NCBI GenBank assembly: GCA_049657775.1
Contig: JBASNZ010000033.1
Span: 1-38,158, forward strand
Direction: 5' to 3'
From: JBASNZ01 sp049657775
GTDB lineage: Bacteria > Actinomycetota > Coriobacteriia > Anaerosomatales > Anaerosomataceae
Length of the DNA stretch: 38,158 nucleotides
A program made the position numbers and the translations under genes. Each line of letters starts with the position of its first letter. Position 1 is the first letter of the stretch. Positions 1 to 7,867 of the stretch are shown here, in pieces. A model generated the notes under the pieces. It did not search any database. It saw nothing but the letters and a program-made list of their open reading frames with translations, and was not told where the DNA came from.

Positions 1-430
1 CGGGCGGTGCGGGCGGAGCTGCCGGAGGTGCTGGCGGTGCGTAACCTGCGGGAGCAGGAGGCGCATAACCACCCTGCGGAGCTGCCATGCTGCCACGCTT
101 GATCTTCTTGAAGACCATGAAGTAGTAGACGATGGCGGCGATCCAGTGTGCGCTCAGCAGCCAGGACGCGAACAGGATGATCATCCAGGTCGTCTTGCTG
201 TTGCCGGTGGAACCCGGGAACTCGTACTCCTGACGTCCGAACAGGTCGACCAGCATCCAGATCCAGAATCCGAGTGTGAGGAGTAGGAAGACGCCGACGA
301 CTCCGCAGATGATGCCGCCAGCGGCGGCGTCTCCACCAGAGCCCTAGTCCTGCGCGAATGCGGGAGCCGCTGCCATGAGCGTGAGCGCGCCGGTTGCCAG
401 AGAGGCGGACAATTTGAACGACTGCTTCAT
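1..430 (-). pseudogene. PLDNc_N-like secreted/membrane protein, interrupted by in-frame TAG; 3' end outside window
   Basis: Reading the - strand from ATG at 430 gives a clear signal peptide (Lys near the start, hydrophobic core, cleavage after AFA at residue 26), then TAG at codon 29 (346-344). The same frame then stays open to the window edge for 114 further codons. The continuation has two hydrophobic segments separated by a short polar stretch (LVDLFGRQEYEF), the layout of the PLDNc_N (phospholipase D nuclease N-terminal, PF13396-like) membrane domain, and ends in Pro/Ala-rich APPAPAGY-type repeats. The GAGAGGGGGTG Shine-Dalgarno, signal peptide and membrane domain share one frame, so this is one gene with a premature stop rather than two genes. 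No ATG, GTG or TTG lies between the TAG and the first hydrophobic segment, so re-initiation of an intact domain is not obvious. It could be a real nonsense mutation, a sequencing error or readthrough. Identification of the domain is moderate. Confidence 0.6.
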
Positions 431-579
431 ATCGTTCACCCCCTCTCGGCGAGCAGCCATGAGGTAACGTATCAGCAACGTGACGGTGTCGCGTCGCTTA
501 CAGTGCTAGTGTGCCCCAAGACGCGCCCCTTATCCAGACTTTGGCACTTCACAGAGGTGATTCCTTCCGAGGAGGGATC

Positions 580-1404
580 GTGCTGCACGCACCACGGCTT
601 TCGCGAATCGAGCGAGACGGCATCACATACCACACCGACGAGCGTTTGCACGAGCGTTCGGGCATCGTCGTGGCCTTCTCGGAACGCATCGGCGGGGTGA
701 GCGTGCCGCCGTATGCGAGCCTTGACCTCGCCGCGCATACCGGCGACGTTCCGGCGTCGGTGAACGAGAACCGCGCGCGGTTCCTTGACGCTCTCGGCCT
801 CGGCAACATCGCGGAGCGCCTCACGACCGCCGAGCAGGTGCATGGTTCGCTCGCGGTCGAGGTGACGCCCGACCTTGTCGGCTCGGGCGCGCGGGCGGGG
901 GAGCGGCCGCCTGTCGCCGGAGCGGACGCGCTACTGACCCGCGATGCGGATACGCCCCTGATGCTCTTCTTCGCGGACTGCGTTCCGGTCGTGCTGGTGA
1001 GCGAGTCCGCGCGCGCGGTCGCGGTCGTGCACGCGGGGTGGAAGGGGGCAGTCGCTGGCACCGTCGGTGGGGCCGCGCGGGCACTCTCCTCGGCTACCGG
1101 GGACCCCGGCGATCTTATCGCGTACGTGGGCCCGCACATCCGCGAATGTTGCTACGAAGTAGGCCCGGAGATCGTGTCGCAATTCGCTAACATGTTTGTT
1201 ACGATACCTCGGGCTTCCGGCCGCCTCGATCTTGCGGCGGCGGTCGCTGAGGATCTCGTCCGAGCAGGAGTCCCGGAAGAGCGCCAGTGTCATCTCGGCA
1301 TCTGCACCGCACACAACACGGATCGCTTCTACTCGTACCGGGCCGAGGGTCGGACCGGGCGTCACGCCGCACTCGCCGCCGTCACGTCGTTCTCGCGCTC
1401 CTGA
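580..1404 (+). CDS. pgeF: Peptidoglycan editing factor PgeF (YfiH/DUF152, multicopper polyphenol oxidase family)
   Basis: A 274-residue YfiH/DUF152 protein. In the family, members remove mis-incorporated residues from peptidoglycan precursors, and related laccase-domain proteins act on purine nucleosides. The Zn-binding triad is visible: H88 in AEQVHG, C134 in FADCVPV and H151 in VVHAGWKG (numbered from GTG 580). The usual FSERIGGVS start and CTAHNTDRFYSYR end are present, so the domain is complete. I chose GTG 580 because AGGAGG (570-575) lies just upstream, although the 4-nt spacing is short. A GTG at 511 in the same frame would add 23 unconserved residues, has no Shine-Dalgarno and overlaps a possible -10 (TAGTGT, 507-512). 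The 3' end overlaps pstS by 118 nt. The enzyme family is certain; the exact substrate is not. Confidence 0.88.
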   Translation: MLHAPRLSRIERDGITYHTDERLHERSGIVVAFSERIGGVSVPPYASLDLAAHTGDVPASVNENRARFLDALGLGNIAERLTTAEQVHGSLAVEVTPDLVGSGARAGERPPVAGADALLTRDADTPLMLFFADCVPVVLVSESARAVAVVHAGWKGAVAGTVGGAARALSSATGDPGDLIAYVGPHIRECCYEVGPEIVSQFANMFVTIPRASGRLDLAAAVAEDLVRAGVPEERQCHLGICTAHNTDRFYSYRAEGRTGRHAALAAVTSFSRS

Positions 1405-2201
1405 TCGCGCTTGCGCTGCCGCTTGCGGGTTGCCAGAGCGAGGACGCTGCGGCGCACCGCGTGATCGTTACCGGCTCCACCACCATCCAGCCCATAGCCG
1501 AGGTGGCAGCCGAGGAGTTCACGGCCGCAAACCCCGAGATGGACGTACTCGTGAGCGGCGTCGGTTCATCCGCCGGCATCGAGAACGTCTCGTCGGGAAC
1601 GAGCGACATAGGGACGTCCTCGCGTGAGCTCAAAGACGAGGAGATGGACCTGGGGCTGTTCGACACGCCCATCGCGTACGACGCGATCGCGGTTATCGTG
1701 AACCCGTCCAACCCGGTCACGAGTCTCACAAAGACCGAGGTCAAGGCCATCTTCCAGGGCACCATCACCAACTGGAAAGAGGTGGGCGGGCCTGACCTGG
1801 AGATCGGCATCGTCAATCGCGACGAGGCCTCGGGAACCCGTGAGGCGTTCTCCAAGATAGTGCTCGACAAGGAGCGCTTCGATCCTAACGCGGTCATCCT
1901 GCCCGGCACCGGCCAGGTGCGCTCCGTCGTGGCACAGGCTCCGAGCGCCATCGGCTACATCTCGCTCGGCTTTGTCACCGACGACGTGAAGGCGATCGCG
2001 GTCGACGGCGTTGGAGCGAGTGAGGTGACCGTCATCTCCGGTGAGTATCCTGTGCAGCGCCTGTTGCACTTCTTCACGGTGGGCGAGCCCACGGGGTTGG
2101 CCAGGAAGTACATCGAGTACGTTCTCTCTGCCGACGTGCAGGAGACGGTCGTGCGGGACGCGGGCTTTATCCCGATCACCGCCAAAGAGAACGTCCAGTG
2201 A
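1287..2201 (+). CDS. pstS: Phosphate ABC transporter, substrate-binding lipoprotein PstS
   Basis: A 304-residue periplasmic-binding-type protein that captures phosphate outside the membrane and delivers it to PstCA. It has an Arg-rich n-region (RRTRRRH), a hydrophobic core and a lipobox LAGC with the lipidated Cys at residue 49. Phosphate-binding landmarks of the PBP-like_2 family follow: GSTTIQP, SGVGSSAGI, NRDEASGTREAF and GYISLGFV. The only standard in-frame start before the lipobox is GTG 1287, which lies inside pgeF; a GGAAGAG (1274-1280) sits 6 nt upstream. This gives an unusually long n-region of about 33 residues and a 118-nt overlap with pgeF. A non-standard start nearer the signal peptide (for example a CTG) cannot be excluded. 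The GTGA overlap at its end couples it to pstC. Confidence 0.93.
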   Translation: MSSRHLHRTQHGSLLLVPGRGSDRASRRTRRRHVVLALLIALALPLAGCQSEDAAAHRVIVTGSTTIQPIAEVAAEEFTAANPEMDVLVSGVGSSAGIENVSSGTSDIGTSSRELKDEEMDLGLFDTPIAYDAIAVIVNPSNPVTSLTKTEVKAIFQGTITNWKEVGGPDLEIGIVNRDEASGTREAFSKIVLDKERFDPNAVILPGTGQVRSVVAQAPSAIGYISLGFVTDDVKAIAVDGVGASEVTVISGEYPVQRLLHFFTVGEPTGLARKYIEYVLSADVQETVVRDAGFIPITAKENVQ

Positions 2202-3109
2202 GCGACCAGACCCACACCCGGGAAGGGCACTCCGAGCTCAAGCTTATGTCCAAGGCGACCTACTTCCGTGAGGCCGCCCTCAAGAACCTCTTCCTGCTCT
2301 GCGCGTTCGTGGCGGTCGCCGGTGTTGCGCTCATCTTCATCTTCGTGGGCTGGCGCGGTTGGCCGATCTTCAGCGAGGTCGGACTCGGCGCGTTTCTCGG
2401 GGGCAAGGAGTGGCTGCCCACGAGCGGCCTCTATGGCATCCTGCCGCTGCTCGTGGGATCGCTCGTGGTAACCGTGGGCGCGCTCGTGCTCGGGACGCCG
2501 CTTGCCGTGGGAACCGCGGTGTTCCTCTCGGAGATCGCCAGTCCCAGGATGCGCGCGATCGTGCGTCCCGCCGTCGAGCTTCTCGCTGGCGTTCCGTCGG
2601 TCATCTACGGATTCTTCGGGCTTCTCGTGCTGCGCCCGATCGTCGCCGAGCTCACCGGGGGCCTCGGCTTTGGCCCGCTCACCGCGTGGATCGTGCTCGC
2701 CATCATGATCGTCCCGACGATCGCAACACTCACCGAAGACGCACTGCGTTCCTTGCCGCCGGGTATCCGCGAGGCGAGCTACGCGATGGGCGCCACGACC
2801 TGGCAGACCATCTCTCGCGTGCTGCTACCGGCTGCCAAGATCGGCATCGTCGACGCGGTCATCTTGGGTATGGGTCGCGCCATCGGCGAGACGATGGCGG
2901 TTCTCATGGTCATCGGCAACGCGCCGGTGTTCTTTGGCGGTCTCGGCAAGCCGATCTCCACGCTCACGAGCCAGATCGTCATGGACATGCCGTACGCGGC
3001 GGGTATGCACCGGACCGCGCTCTTTGGCATGGCGATCATCCTGTTCCTCGTATCGATGGGTCTTGTGGGCCTCGTCCGCTTCATCCAGCGGTTGCGTGAG
3101 GAGGCGTAG
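2198..3109 (+). CDS. pstC: Phosphate ABC transporter permease PstC
   Basis: A 303-residue inner-membrane permease, one half of the PstCA channel. A hydrophobic helix near residues 28-50 is followed by a loop and five further helices. The ABC permease EAA-type loop reads IREASYAMGATTWQTI, followed by RVLLPAAKIGIVDAVILGMGRAIGETMAVLMVIG, a PstC/PstA hallmark (quoted as conserved GRAIGET core). Its GTG start overlaps the pstS stop (GTGA, 2198-2201), so translation is coupled, and its TAG is immediately followed by the ATG of pstA. An internal ATG at residue 18 (MSKATYF) would be a shorter alternative start. Confidence 0.94.
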   Translation: MSDQTHTREGHSELKLMSKATYFREAALKNLFLLCAFVAVAGVALIFIFVGWRGWPIFSEVGLGAFLGGKEWLPTSGLYGILPLLVGSLVVTVGALVLGTPLAVGTAVFLSEIASPRMRAIVRPAVELLAGVPSVIYGFFGLLVLRPIVAELTGGLGFGPLTAWIVLAIMIVPTIATLTEDALRSLPPGIREASYAMGATTWQTISRVLLPAAKIGIVDAVILGMGRAIGETMAVLMVIGNAPVFFGGLGKPISTLTSQIVMDMPYAAGMHRTALFGMAIILFLVSMGLVGLVRFIQRLREEA

Positions 3110-3949
3110 ATGGCGCGCGACACCAAGAAGGTTGCGAACGCACTGGCCCTCACCGGCTTCTGGATCGCCGCGCTCACGACGGTGTTCGTGCTTGGCGCCG
3201 TCATCTTGTATGTCTTCGTCAACGGCATCGGGGAGATCTCGCTCGAGTTCATCTTCACCAAGCCGCATGGCGTCAATGCCGAGGGTGGCATCTGGCCCAT
3301 GGTCGTTGCCACGCTCTACGTCACCGGACTGGCGATGATCATCGTCACGCCGATCGCCGTGCTCGCGGCGGTCTATCTCGCCGAGTACGCGGTGCAGGGC
3401 CGCCTTGTGCGCATCATCCGCTTCGCCGCCGATACCCTCGCCAGCGTGCCCTCGATCGTCATGGGTCTCTTCGGTCTCGCGTTCTTTGTCGAGGCGATGA
3501 AGTTGGAGTTCTCGGTACTCTCGGGCGCGTTGGCGCTTTCGTTTCTGATGCTGCCTATCGTTATGCGAACTACCGAGGAGGCCATCCGCGCTGTTCCCAC
3601 GTACATCCGGTGGGGCTCGTACGGACTTGGCGCCAGCAAGTGGCAGACGGTGAGTCGCGTGGTGCTGCCGGCGGCGGCTTCGCGCATCATCACCGGCATC
3701 ATCCTCGCTACGGGACGTGCGGTCGGAGAGACCGCCGTCGTCATCTTCACGATGGGCACGATGATCTTCACGCCCGTGCTGCCGACAGATCCAGGTCGCT
3801 CGATGACCGTGCATCTCTACCAGATGGCCATGGAAGGCATCAACCTGCCGGCCGCGTTCGGCACGGCGCTGCTGCTGATGGTCATGATCTTGGGATTCAA
3901 CCTCTTCGCGCGATGGCTGCTTCGCAGAAACAGGAGGATGCAGGGATGA
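3110..3949 (+). CDS. pstA: Phosphate ABC transporter permease PstA
   Basis: A 279-residue permease with six predicted membrane helices, partner of PstC. The cytoplasmic coupling loop (YIRWGSYGLGASKWQTV) and the conserved GRAVGETAVVIF segment match PstA. The ATG at 3110 directly abuts the pstC stop with no gap, and the TGA overlaps the pstB start as ATGA (3946-3949). Length is normal for the family. It forms the translocation pathway energised by PstB. Confidence 0.94.
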   Translation: MARDTKKVANALALTGFWIAALTTVFVLGAVILYVFVNGIGEISLEFIFTKPHGVNAEGGIWPMVVATLYVTGLAMIIVTPIAVLAAVYLAEYAVQGRLVRIIRFAADTLASVPSIVMGLFGLAFFVEAMKLEFSVLSGALALSFLMLPIVMRTTEEAIRAVPTYIRWGSYGLGASKWQTVSRVVLPAAASRIITGIILATGRAVGETAVVIFTMGTMIFTPVLPTDPGRSMTVHLYQMAMEGINLPAAFGTALLLMVMILGFNLFARWLLRRNRRMQG

Positions 3950-4770
3950 GTCAACCCCTGGTCACCGTTACGTCCGGCTTGGGCTCGGCGCTCGAAACAC
4001 CGGTGAAGATCAAGGTCACAGACCTGGACTTTCACTACGGCGACTTCCAGGCTCTCGCCGGGATCACGTGCGACATCAAAGACAACGCGGTCACGGCCTT
4101 CATCGGCCCCTCGGGCTGCGGCAAGTCCACCTTCCTGCGCTGCTTCAACCGGATGAACGACCTCATTCCGGACACGCGGGTCGAGGGAACGATCCTCCTC
4201 GACGGCCAGGACATCTACAGTCCCGGCGTCGACCCCGTGGACCTGCGCCGCCGCATCGGGATGATCTTCCAGCAGCCCAACCCGTTCCCGATGTCCATCT
4301 ACGACAACGTGGCGTACGGGCCCCGGTTGCACGGGATGAAGAAGAAGTCCGATCTTGATGACGTCGTGAAGACGTCGCTCAAGCGGGCGAACCTGTGGAA
4401 AGAGGTCAAGGACATCCTTGGCCGGGGAGGCCTGACGCTCTCCGGCGGACAGCAGCAGCGCCTGTGCATCGCGCGCGTGCTCGCCGTGCAGCCGGACGTG
4501 CTGCTCATGGACGAGCCCTGCTCGGCCATCGACCCCACGAGCGTGCAGAAGATCGAGGACCTGATGGCCGAGCTCAAGAGCTCGGTCACGATCATCATCG
4601 TCACCCACAACATGCAGCAGGCCGCGCGTGTCTCGGACGAGACCGCGTTCTTCCTGCAAGAGGTGATGGGGGAGCCGGCCCGGCTCGTCGAGTTTGGACG
4701 CACGGCCGAGATCTTCACCAGCCCCAAGGACAAGCGGACTGAGGACTACATCACCGGGCGCTTCGGTTAG
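3946..4770 (+). CDS. pstB: Phosphate ABC transporter ATP-binding protein PstB
   Basis: A 274-residue ATPase that powers PstSCA. Walker A is G54-T62 (GPSGCGKST), the Q-loop lies in MIFQQPNPF, the signature is LSGGQQQR, Walker B is VLLMDEPCSAIDP and the switch His is in IVTHNMQQA. This is the standard PstB set, including the NRMNDLIP stretch specific to the family. The start is ATG 3946 with AGGAGG at 3932-3937; the open frame extends far upstream inside pstA but without conservation. About 19 N-terminal residues precede the first conserved strand, slightly more than usual. Confidence 0.96.
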   Translation: MSQPLVTVTSGLGSALETPVKIKVTDLDFHYGDFQALAGITCDIKDNAVTAFIGPSGCGKSTFLRCFNRMNDLIPDTRVEGTILLDGQDIYSPGVDPVDLRRRIGMIFQQPNPFPMSIYDNVAYGPRLHGMKKKSDLDDVVKTSLKRANLWKEVKDILGRGGLTLSGGQQQRLCIARVLAVQPDVLLMDEPCSAIDPTSVQKIEDLMAELKSSVTIIIVTHNMQQAARVSDETAFFLQEVMGEPARLVEFGRTAEIFTSPKDKRTEDYITGRFG

Positions 4771-4805
4771 GCTCGCAAGGCACCGCAGAGCACCAGCCGA
4801 GCGGC

Positions 4806-4811
4806 TATAAT
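4806..4811 (+). promoter_or_regulatory. Candidate -10 element (TATAAT) upstream of phoU
   Basis: A perfect TATAAT lies 35 nt before the phoU ATG in the 75-nt gap after pstB. No recognisable -35 sits 16-18 nt upstream (CCGCAG at 4783-4788). It suggests that phoU can be transcribed separately from pstSCAB, but this rests on a single hexamer. Confidence 0.4.
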
Positions 4812-4845
4812 CGGAAGACGGACGAGGCAGAACGGGGTCGGATCC

Positions 4846-5508
4846 ATGCGCGAGGGATTTCGTAAGGAACTCAAGCAGCTCAAGAAGTCGGTGCTCGCTA
4901 TCGGACATTCGATCGTGGATGTCACCCAGGACTCGGTTACCGCGCTCGTCGACGGCGATGTCGAGCTTGCGCAGCGGGTCATCGACAACGACGACGCGAT
5001 CGACACCGCGTGTCTGGGCATTGAGGAGCATTCGCTCGAGATCATCGCGACCCAGTTCCCGGTCGCCCGCGACCTGCGGCTGCTGCACTCGCTCGCGTAC
5101 ATCGCGATGCACTTTGAGCGGATGGGCGACCTGGGCGTGAACATCGCGAAGGCCGCAAAGCGAACCGCGCACAGAAGCGGCCCGCAAACGCTCTACGACC
5201 TCATCGCCGCCCAGGGTAATCTGGTGCACCGCGTGCTCGAGGCCATGCTCGAGGCGCTCGAGAAGAACGACCTTGAGCTTTCGCACAAGCTGCAGGAGCT
5301 TGACGAGCCGATCGACCACCTGTTCAAGCAGTTCTTCCGCGAACTTGCGCGACTGCAGGACGAAGAGGACATCGAGTGGGCGTCCTCGATGGTGCTTGCG
5401 TCGCGGTATCTGGAGCGCATCGCCGACCATGCGGTCGACATCGGCGAGCGCATCACGTACATGATGACGGGTCAGTTCGAGGTTGTCGGCGACGACGAAG
5501 AGGCCTGA
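4846..5508 (+). CDS. phoU: Phosphate-specific transport system accessory protein PhoU
   Basis: A 220-residue, all-helical protein made of two PhoU repeats (about residues 10-100 and 115-205). Repeat signatures are visible: VARDLRLLHSLAYIAMHFERMGD in the first (conserved core RDLRLLHS and FERMGD) and MVLASRYLERIADHAVDIGERI in the second. PhoU restrains the Pst transporter and mediates phosphate signalling to a PhoR-type kinase; no phoR or phoB is in this window. The start ATG 4846 has only a weak GGGG Shine-Dalgarno (4834-4837). Its gap from pstB carries a possible promoter. Confidence 0.95.
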   Translation: MREGFRKELKQLKKSVLAIGHSIVDVTQDSVTALVDGDVELAQRVIDNDDAIDTACLGIEEHSLEIIATQFPVARDLRLLHSLAYIAMHFERMGDLGVNIAKAAKRTAHRSGPQTLYDLIAAQGNLVHRVLEAMLEALEKNDLELSHKLQELDEPIDHLFKQFFRELARLQDEEDIEWASSMVLASRYLERIADHAVDIGERITYMMTGQFEVVGDDEEA

Positions 5509-5514
5509 TGATCC

Positions 5515-6192
5515 GTGGGGGCCATAGCCGAACGATATGGAGCTGTCCGCAGAGCGGTCAGTGATGCGGCGGATGCCGCCGGTCGCCACCCCGACGATGT
5601 TCGGATCGTGGCGGTTACAAAGCACGTCGGCATCCCTCAGGTGCAACAGGCGATCGCGGCTGGATGCATCGATTTCGGCGAGAACCGCGTCCAGGAGTTC
5701 CTCGGCAAACTCGGTCTGTTTCCCGACGTGCGCTGGCACTTCATCGGCACGCTGCAGTCCAACAAGGTCAAAGACGTGGTCGGGCGGGCGTATCTGATCC
5801 ACTCGGTGGACTCGCTTGAGCTGCTGCAGCGGATCGATCGCGTTGCCGAGACCAAGGGCGTGATCCAGCCGGTGCTGCTGCAGGTGAACGTCTCGGGTGA
5901 GGCGAGCAAGCACGGGATGGAGCCCGAGGAGGCCGAGGAGGCAGTGCGTGCGTCGCTCGAGCTGCCGGGGGTGGATGTGCGGGGGCTGATGACGATGGCG
6001 CCCTTTGCCCGGCCGGAAGACGTGCGGTGGGTGTTTCGAGCAACAACGGAACTTTTTGCCTCACTCGGCGCGATGCGGTTCAATGGCATAGAACTTACCG
6101 AGCTCTCCATGGGGATGACGAACGACTATCGCGTGGCGATCGAAGAGGGCGCGACCATCATTCGGGTCGGCACGGCGATATTCGGTCGCTAG
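5515..6192 (+). CDS. yggS: YggS family PLP homeostasis protein
   Basis: A 225-residue single-domain fold-type III PLP-binding protein (YggS/YBL036C/PROSC). It manages pyridoxal phosphate and amino acid balance and has no proven catalytic reaction. The PLP lysine is K36 in VAVTKHVG; FGENRVQEF, WHFIGTLQSNK, VLLQVNVSGEASKHG, GLMTMAPF and LSMGMTNDY are all present. The GTG start 5515 lies 6 nt after phoU. The position directly before sepF is the classic one for yggS (ylmE) in Gram-positive cell-division clusters. Confidence 0.94.
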   Translation: MGAIAERYGAVRRAVSDAADAAGRHPDDVRIVAVTKHVGIPQVQQAIAAGCIDFGENRVQEFLGKLGLFPDVRWHFIGTLQSNKVKDVVGRAYLIHSVDSLELLQRIDRVAETKGVIQPVLLQVNVSGEASKHGMEPEEAEEAVRASLELPGVDVRGLMTMAPFARPEDVRWVFRATTELFASLGAMRFNGIELTELSMGMTNDYRVAIEEGATIIRVGTAIFGR

Positions 6193-6218
6193 GCCAACGA
6201 GCACGCAAGGAGACGACC

Positions 6219-6761
6219 GTGGGTCTTTGGGATTCCATCAAGGCGCGGCTGGGCATCGGCGACGAAGACTACTACGACGACGACGAGTACTACGATCCGG
6301 CCGATGATGAAGTCGACGGTTACGACCCCAAGGCCAGCGTACGAAGCCCGTACGACACCGGCGAGCCGCCGGTCGTCCGGCGATTGAGCCGCGAGCCTGA
6401 CGTGGAGCGCGCGCGGAGCGCGTCGCCGCGGATCTCCTCTGTAGAGCCTACCCCCGGTCCGGGGATGCAAGCTGTACCTCAAGTGAAGATGCAGATTGTG
6501 GAGCCACGGGCGTTTTCGGAGGCGCAGAGCATCGCCGATCGCTTCAAGGTGGGCATGCCGGTGATCATGAACCTTACGATGACCGACCCCGACCTGGCGC
6601 GCCGGCTCATCGACTTTGCGAGCGGGCTTTCGTACGGACTTGGCGGAGGCCTGCAGAAGATCTCGGACAAGGTCTTCATGCTCACGCCCGCCAACGTGGA
6701 CGTCTCGGCCGAGGCGCGTCGCGCTTTGCGCGATCGCGGATTGTTCGACTCGGGCGTGTGA
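6219..6761 (+). CDS. sepF: Cell division protein SepF
   Basis: A 180-residue FtsZ-associated protein. The N-terminal GLWDSIKARLGIG is the amphipathic membrane-targeting helix. A disordered, Asp/Tyr-rich linker follows (about residues 15-85), then the SepF core from about residue 87 (QVKMQIVEPRAFSEAQ, VIMNLTMTD, RLIDFASGLSYGLGG). In actinobacteria, which lack FtsA, SepF is the main membrane anchor of the Z ring. The GTG at 6219 has AAGGAG (6207-6212) at ideal spacing. The stop overlaps proC. Confidence 0.94.
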   Translation: MGLWDSIKARLGIGDEDYYDDDEYYDPADDEVDGYDPKASVRSPYDTGEPPVVRRLSREPDVERARSASPRISSVEPTPGPGMQAVPQVKMQIVEPRAFSEAQSIADRFKVGMPVIMNLTMTDPDLARRLIDFASGLSYGLGGGLQKISDKVFMLTPANVDVSAEARRALRDRGLFDSGV

Positions 6762-7573
6762 TGTCCGTGATGCTGGGACGCATAGCCGTCATCGGCGGCG
6801 GCCGCATGGGTGAGGCCATCGTGGCCGGCTTGCTCGCGGCCGATGCGGTCGCACCCACCGACGTGACCGTCGCCGAGCCCAACACCGATCGCCGCGAGGT
6901 GTTCTCGGCGCACGGTGTCGCGACGGTGGTGGACGGGCACGAGGCGGTCGCCAACGCCGATATCGTGATCCTCGCCGTGAAGCCGCAGGTCATCGACGCG
7001 GTCGTCGCCCACGTCGCCGACGAGTTGCCGGCGGGGTGTGTGGTGGTCTCGATCGCCGCCGGCATCACCACCGCCAGGCTCGAGTCGCTCATTGCCGCCG
7101 GTACGCCGGTCGTGCGCGTCATGCCCAACACTCCCGCGATGGTGGGGCAGGGGATGAGTGTCGTCTCGGGAGGCAGCGAGTCCACGCCCGAGCAGGTCGA
7201 GATGGTTCGCGCGATGTTTGACGCGATCGGGAGCGCGATCACGCTTGACGAGCGGTACCAGGACGCGGCTACCGCGATCTCGGGCTCGGGCCCGGCGTAT
7301 GTCGCGCTCATCGCCGATGCGCTCGCGAGGGCAGGCGTTCGCCAGGGCCTTACGCGCGACGTTGCGCTGGCGCTGGCGCTGCAGACGATGCGCGGTACGG
7401 TGGAATTGATCGAGCGCACGGGATCGCATCCCGAAGCCATCATCGATGCCGTTGCAAGCCCGGGTGGCACGACGATCGCTGCTATCGAGGCACTCGAAGC
7501 CGGCGGTGTCCGCTCGGCTATCTTCGATGCGGTCGCGGCCGCTGTCCGTCGCGCAAAGGAGCTGGGCGCTTAG
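6761..7573 (+). CDS. proC: Pyrroline-5-carboxylate reductase
   Basis: A 270-residue NAD(P)H-dependent enzyme reducing pyrroline-5-carboxylate to proline. The Rossmann motif IAVIGGGRMGEAI is at the N-terminus; VKPQVID, RVMPNTPAMVGQGMS and the C-terminal substrate region SGSGPAYVALIADAL and SPGGTTIAAIEAL are complete. Starts at GTG 6758, ATG 6761 and ATG 6770 are all possible; I give ATG 6761, which overlaps the sepF stop by 1 nt. proC is a usual member of this division cluster in Gram-positives. Confidence 0.94.
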   Translation: MSVMLGRIAVIGGGRMGEAIVAGLLAADAVAPTDVTVAEPNTDRREVFSAHGVATVVDGHEAVANADIVILAVKPQVIDAVVAHVADELPAGCVVVSIAAGITTARLESLIAAGTPVVRVMPNTPAMVGQGMSVVSGGSESTPEQVEMVRAMFDAIGSAITLDERYQDAATAISGSGPAYVALIADALARAGVRQGLTRDVALALALQTMRGTVELIERTGSHPEAIIDAVASPGGTTIAAIEALEAGGVRSAIFDAVAAAVRRAKELGA

Positions 7574-7846
7574 ATGTCGGCTGAAGGAGTCCTCAACTCG
7601 CTGATCTCGTTCTATTCGACAGCGATATTCGTGTACGTGCTCATGTCCTGGTTCCGCCCGACGGGTATCTTCTTCGATATCTACCGGATCCTCGGTCAGA
7701 TCTGCGAGCCGTACATCGGGTTGTTCCGTCGCATCCTGCCTATGTCGGGCGGAGGCATCGATTTCTCTCCGCTGGTTGCTATCCTCGTCCTGCAGTACCT
7801 CATCAGGCCGGGATTGGTTACACTACTTCGGATGACAGGTCTCTGA
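7574..7846 (+). CDS. yggT: YggT family integral membrane protein
   Basis: A 90-residue protein with two hydrophobic segments around a conserved loop (SWFRPTG, CEPYIGLFRRILP, GGIDFSPLVAILVLQYL), typical of YggT/YlmG. Homologues are linked to cell division and, in plastids, nucleoid and envelope organisation; the biochemical role is not known. The ATG directly abuts the proC stop. Lies between proC and divIVA, as in many actinobacteria and Firmicutes. Confidence 0.92.
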   Translation: MSAEGVLNSLISFYSTAIFVYVLMSWFRPTGIFFDIYRILGQICEPYIGLFRRILPMSGGGIDFSPLVAILVLQYLIRPGLVTLLRMTGL

Positions 7847-7867
7847 CGGTCTAGGAGGACCAGACCG
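7847..7867 (+). promoter_or_regulatory. Inverted repeat placing the divIVA ribosome-binding site in a hairpin loop
   Basis: CGGTCT (7847-7852) and AGACCG (7862-7867) form a perfect 6-bp inverted repeat with a 9-nt loop containing AGGAGG (7853-7858). It starts right after the yggT stop and ends directly before the divIVA ATG (7868). In mRNA it would display the Shine-Dalgarno in a loop. Function is inferred. Confidence 0.5.

Noticed and set aside
344..346. Pyrrolysine or other genome-wide recoding of TAG
   Set aside because: TAG ends 21 of 39 genes in the window, right where homologues would end. General recoding would extend all of these.
511..579. Longer start of pgeF at GTG 511
   Set aside because: No Shine-Dalgarno, not conserved in the family, and it overlaps a possible -10. 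GTG 580 has AGGAGG.
3817..5913. 698-codon open frame on the - strand antisense to pstB and phoU
   Set aside because: Fully overlaps well-conserved genes on the + strand. Arg/His/Asp-rich composition is typical of antisense frames in GC-rich DNA. No conserved domain.
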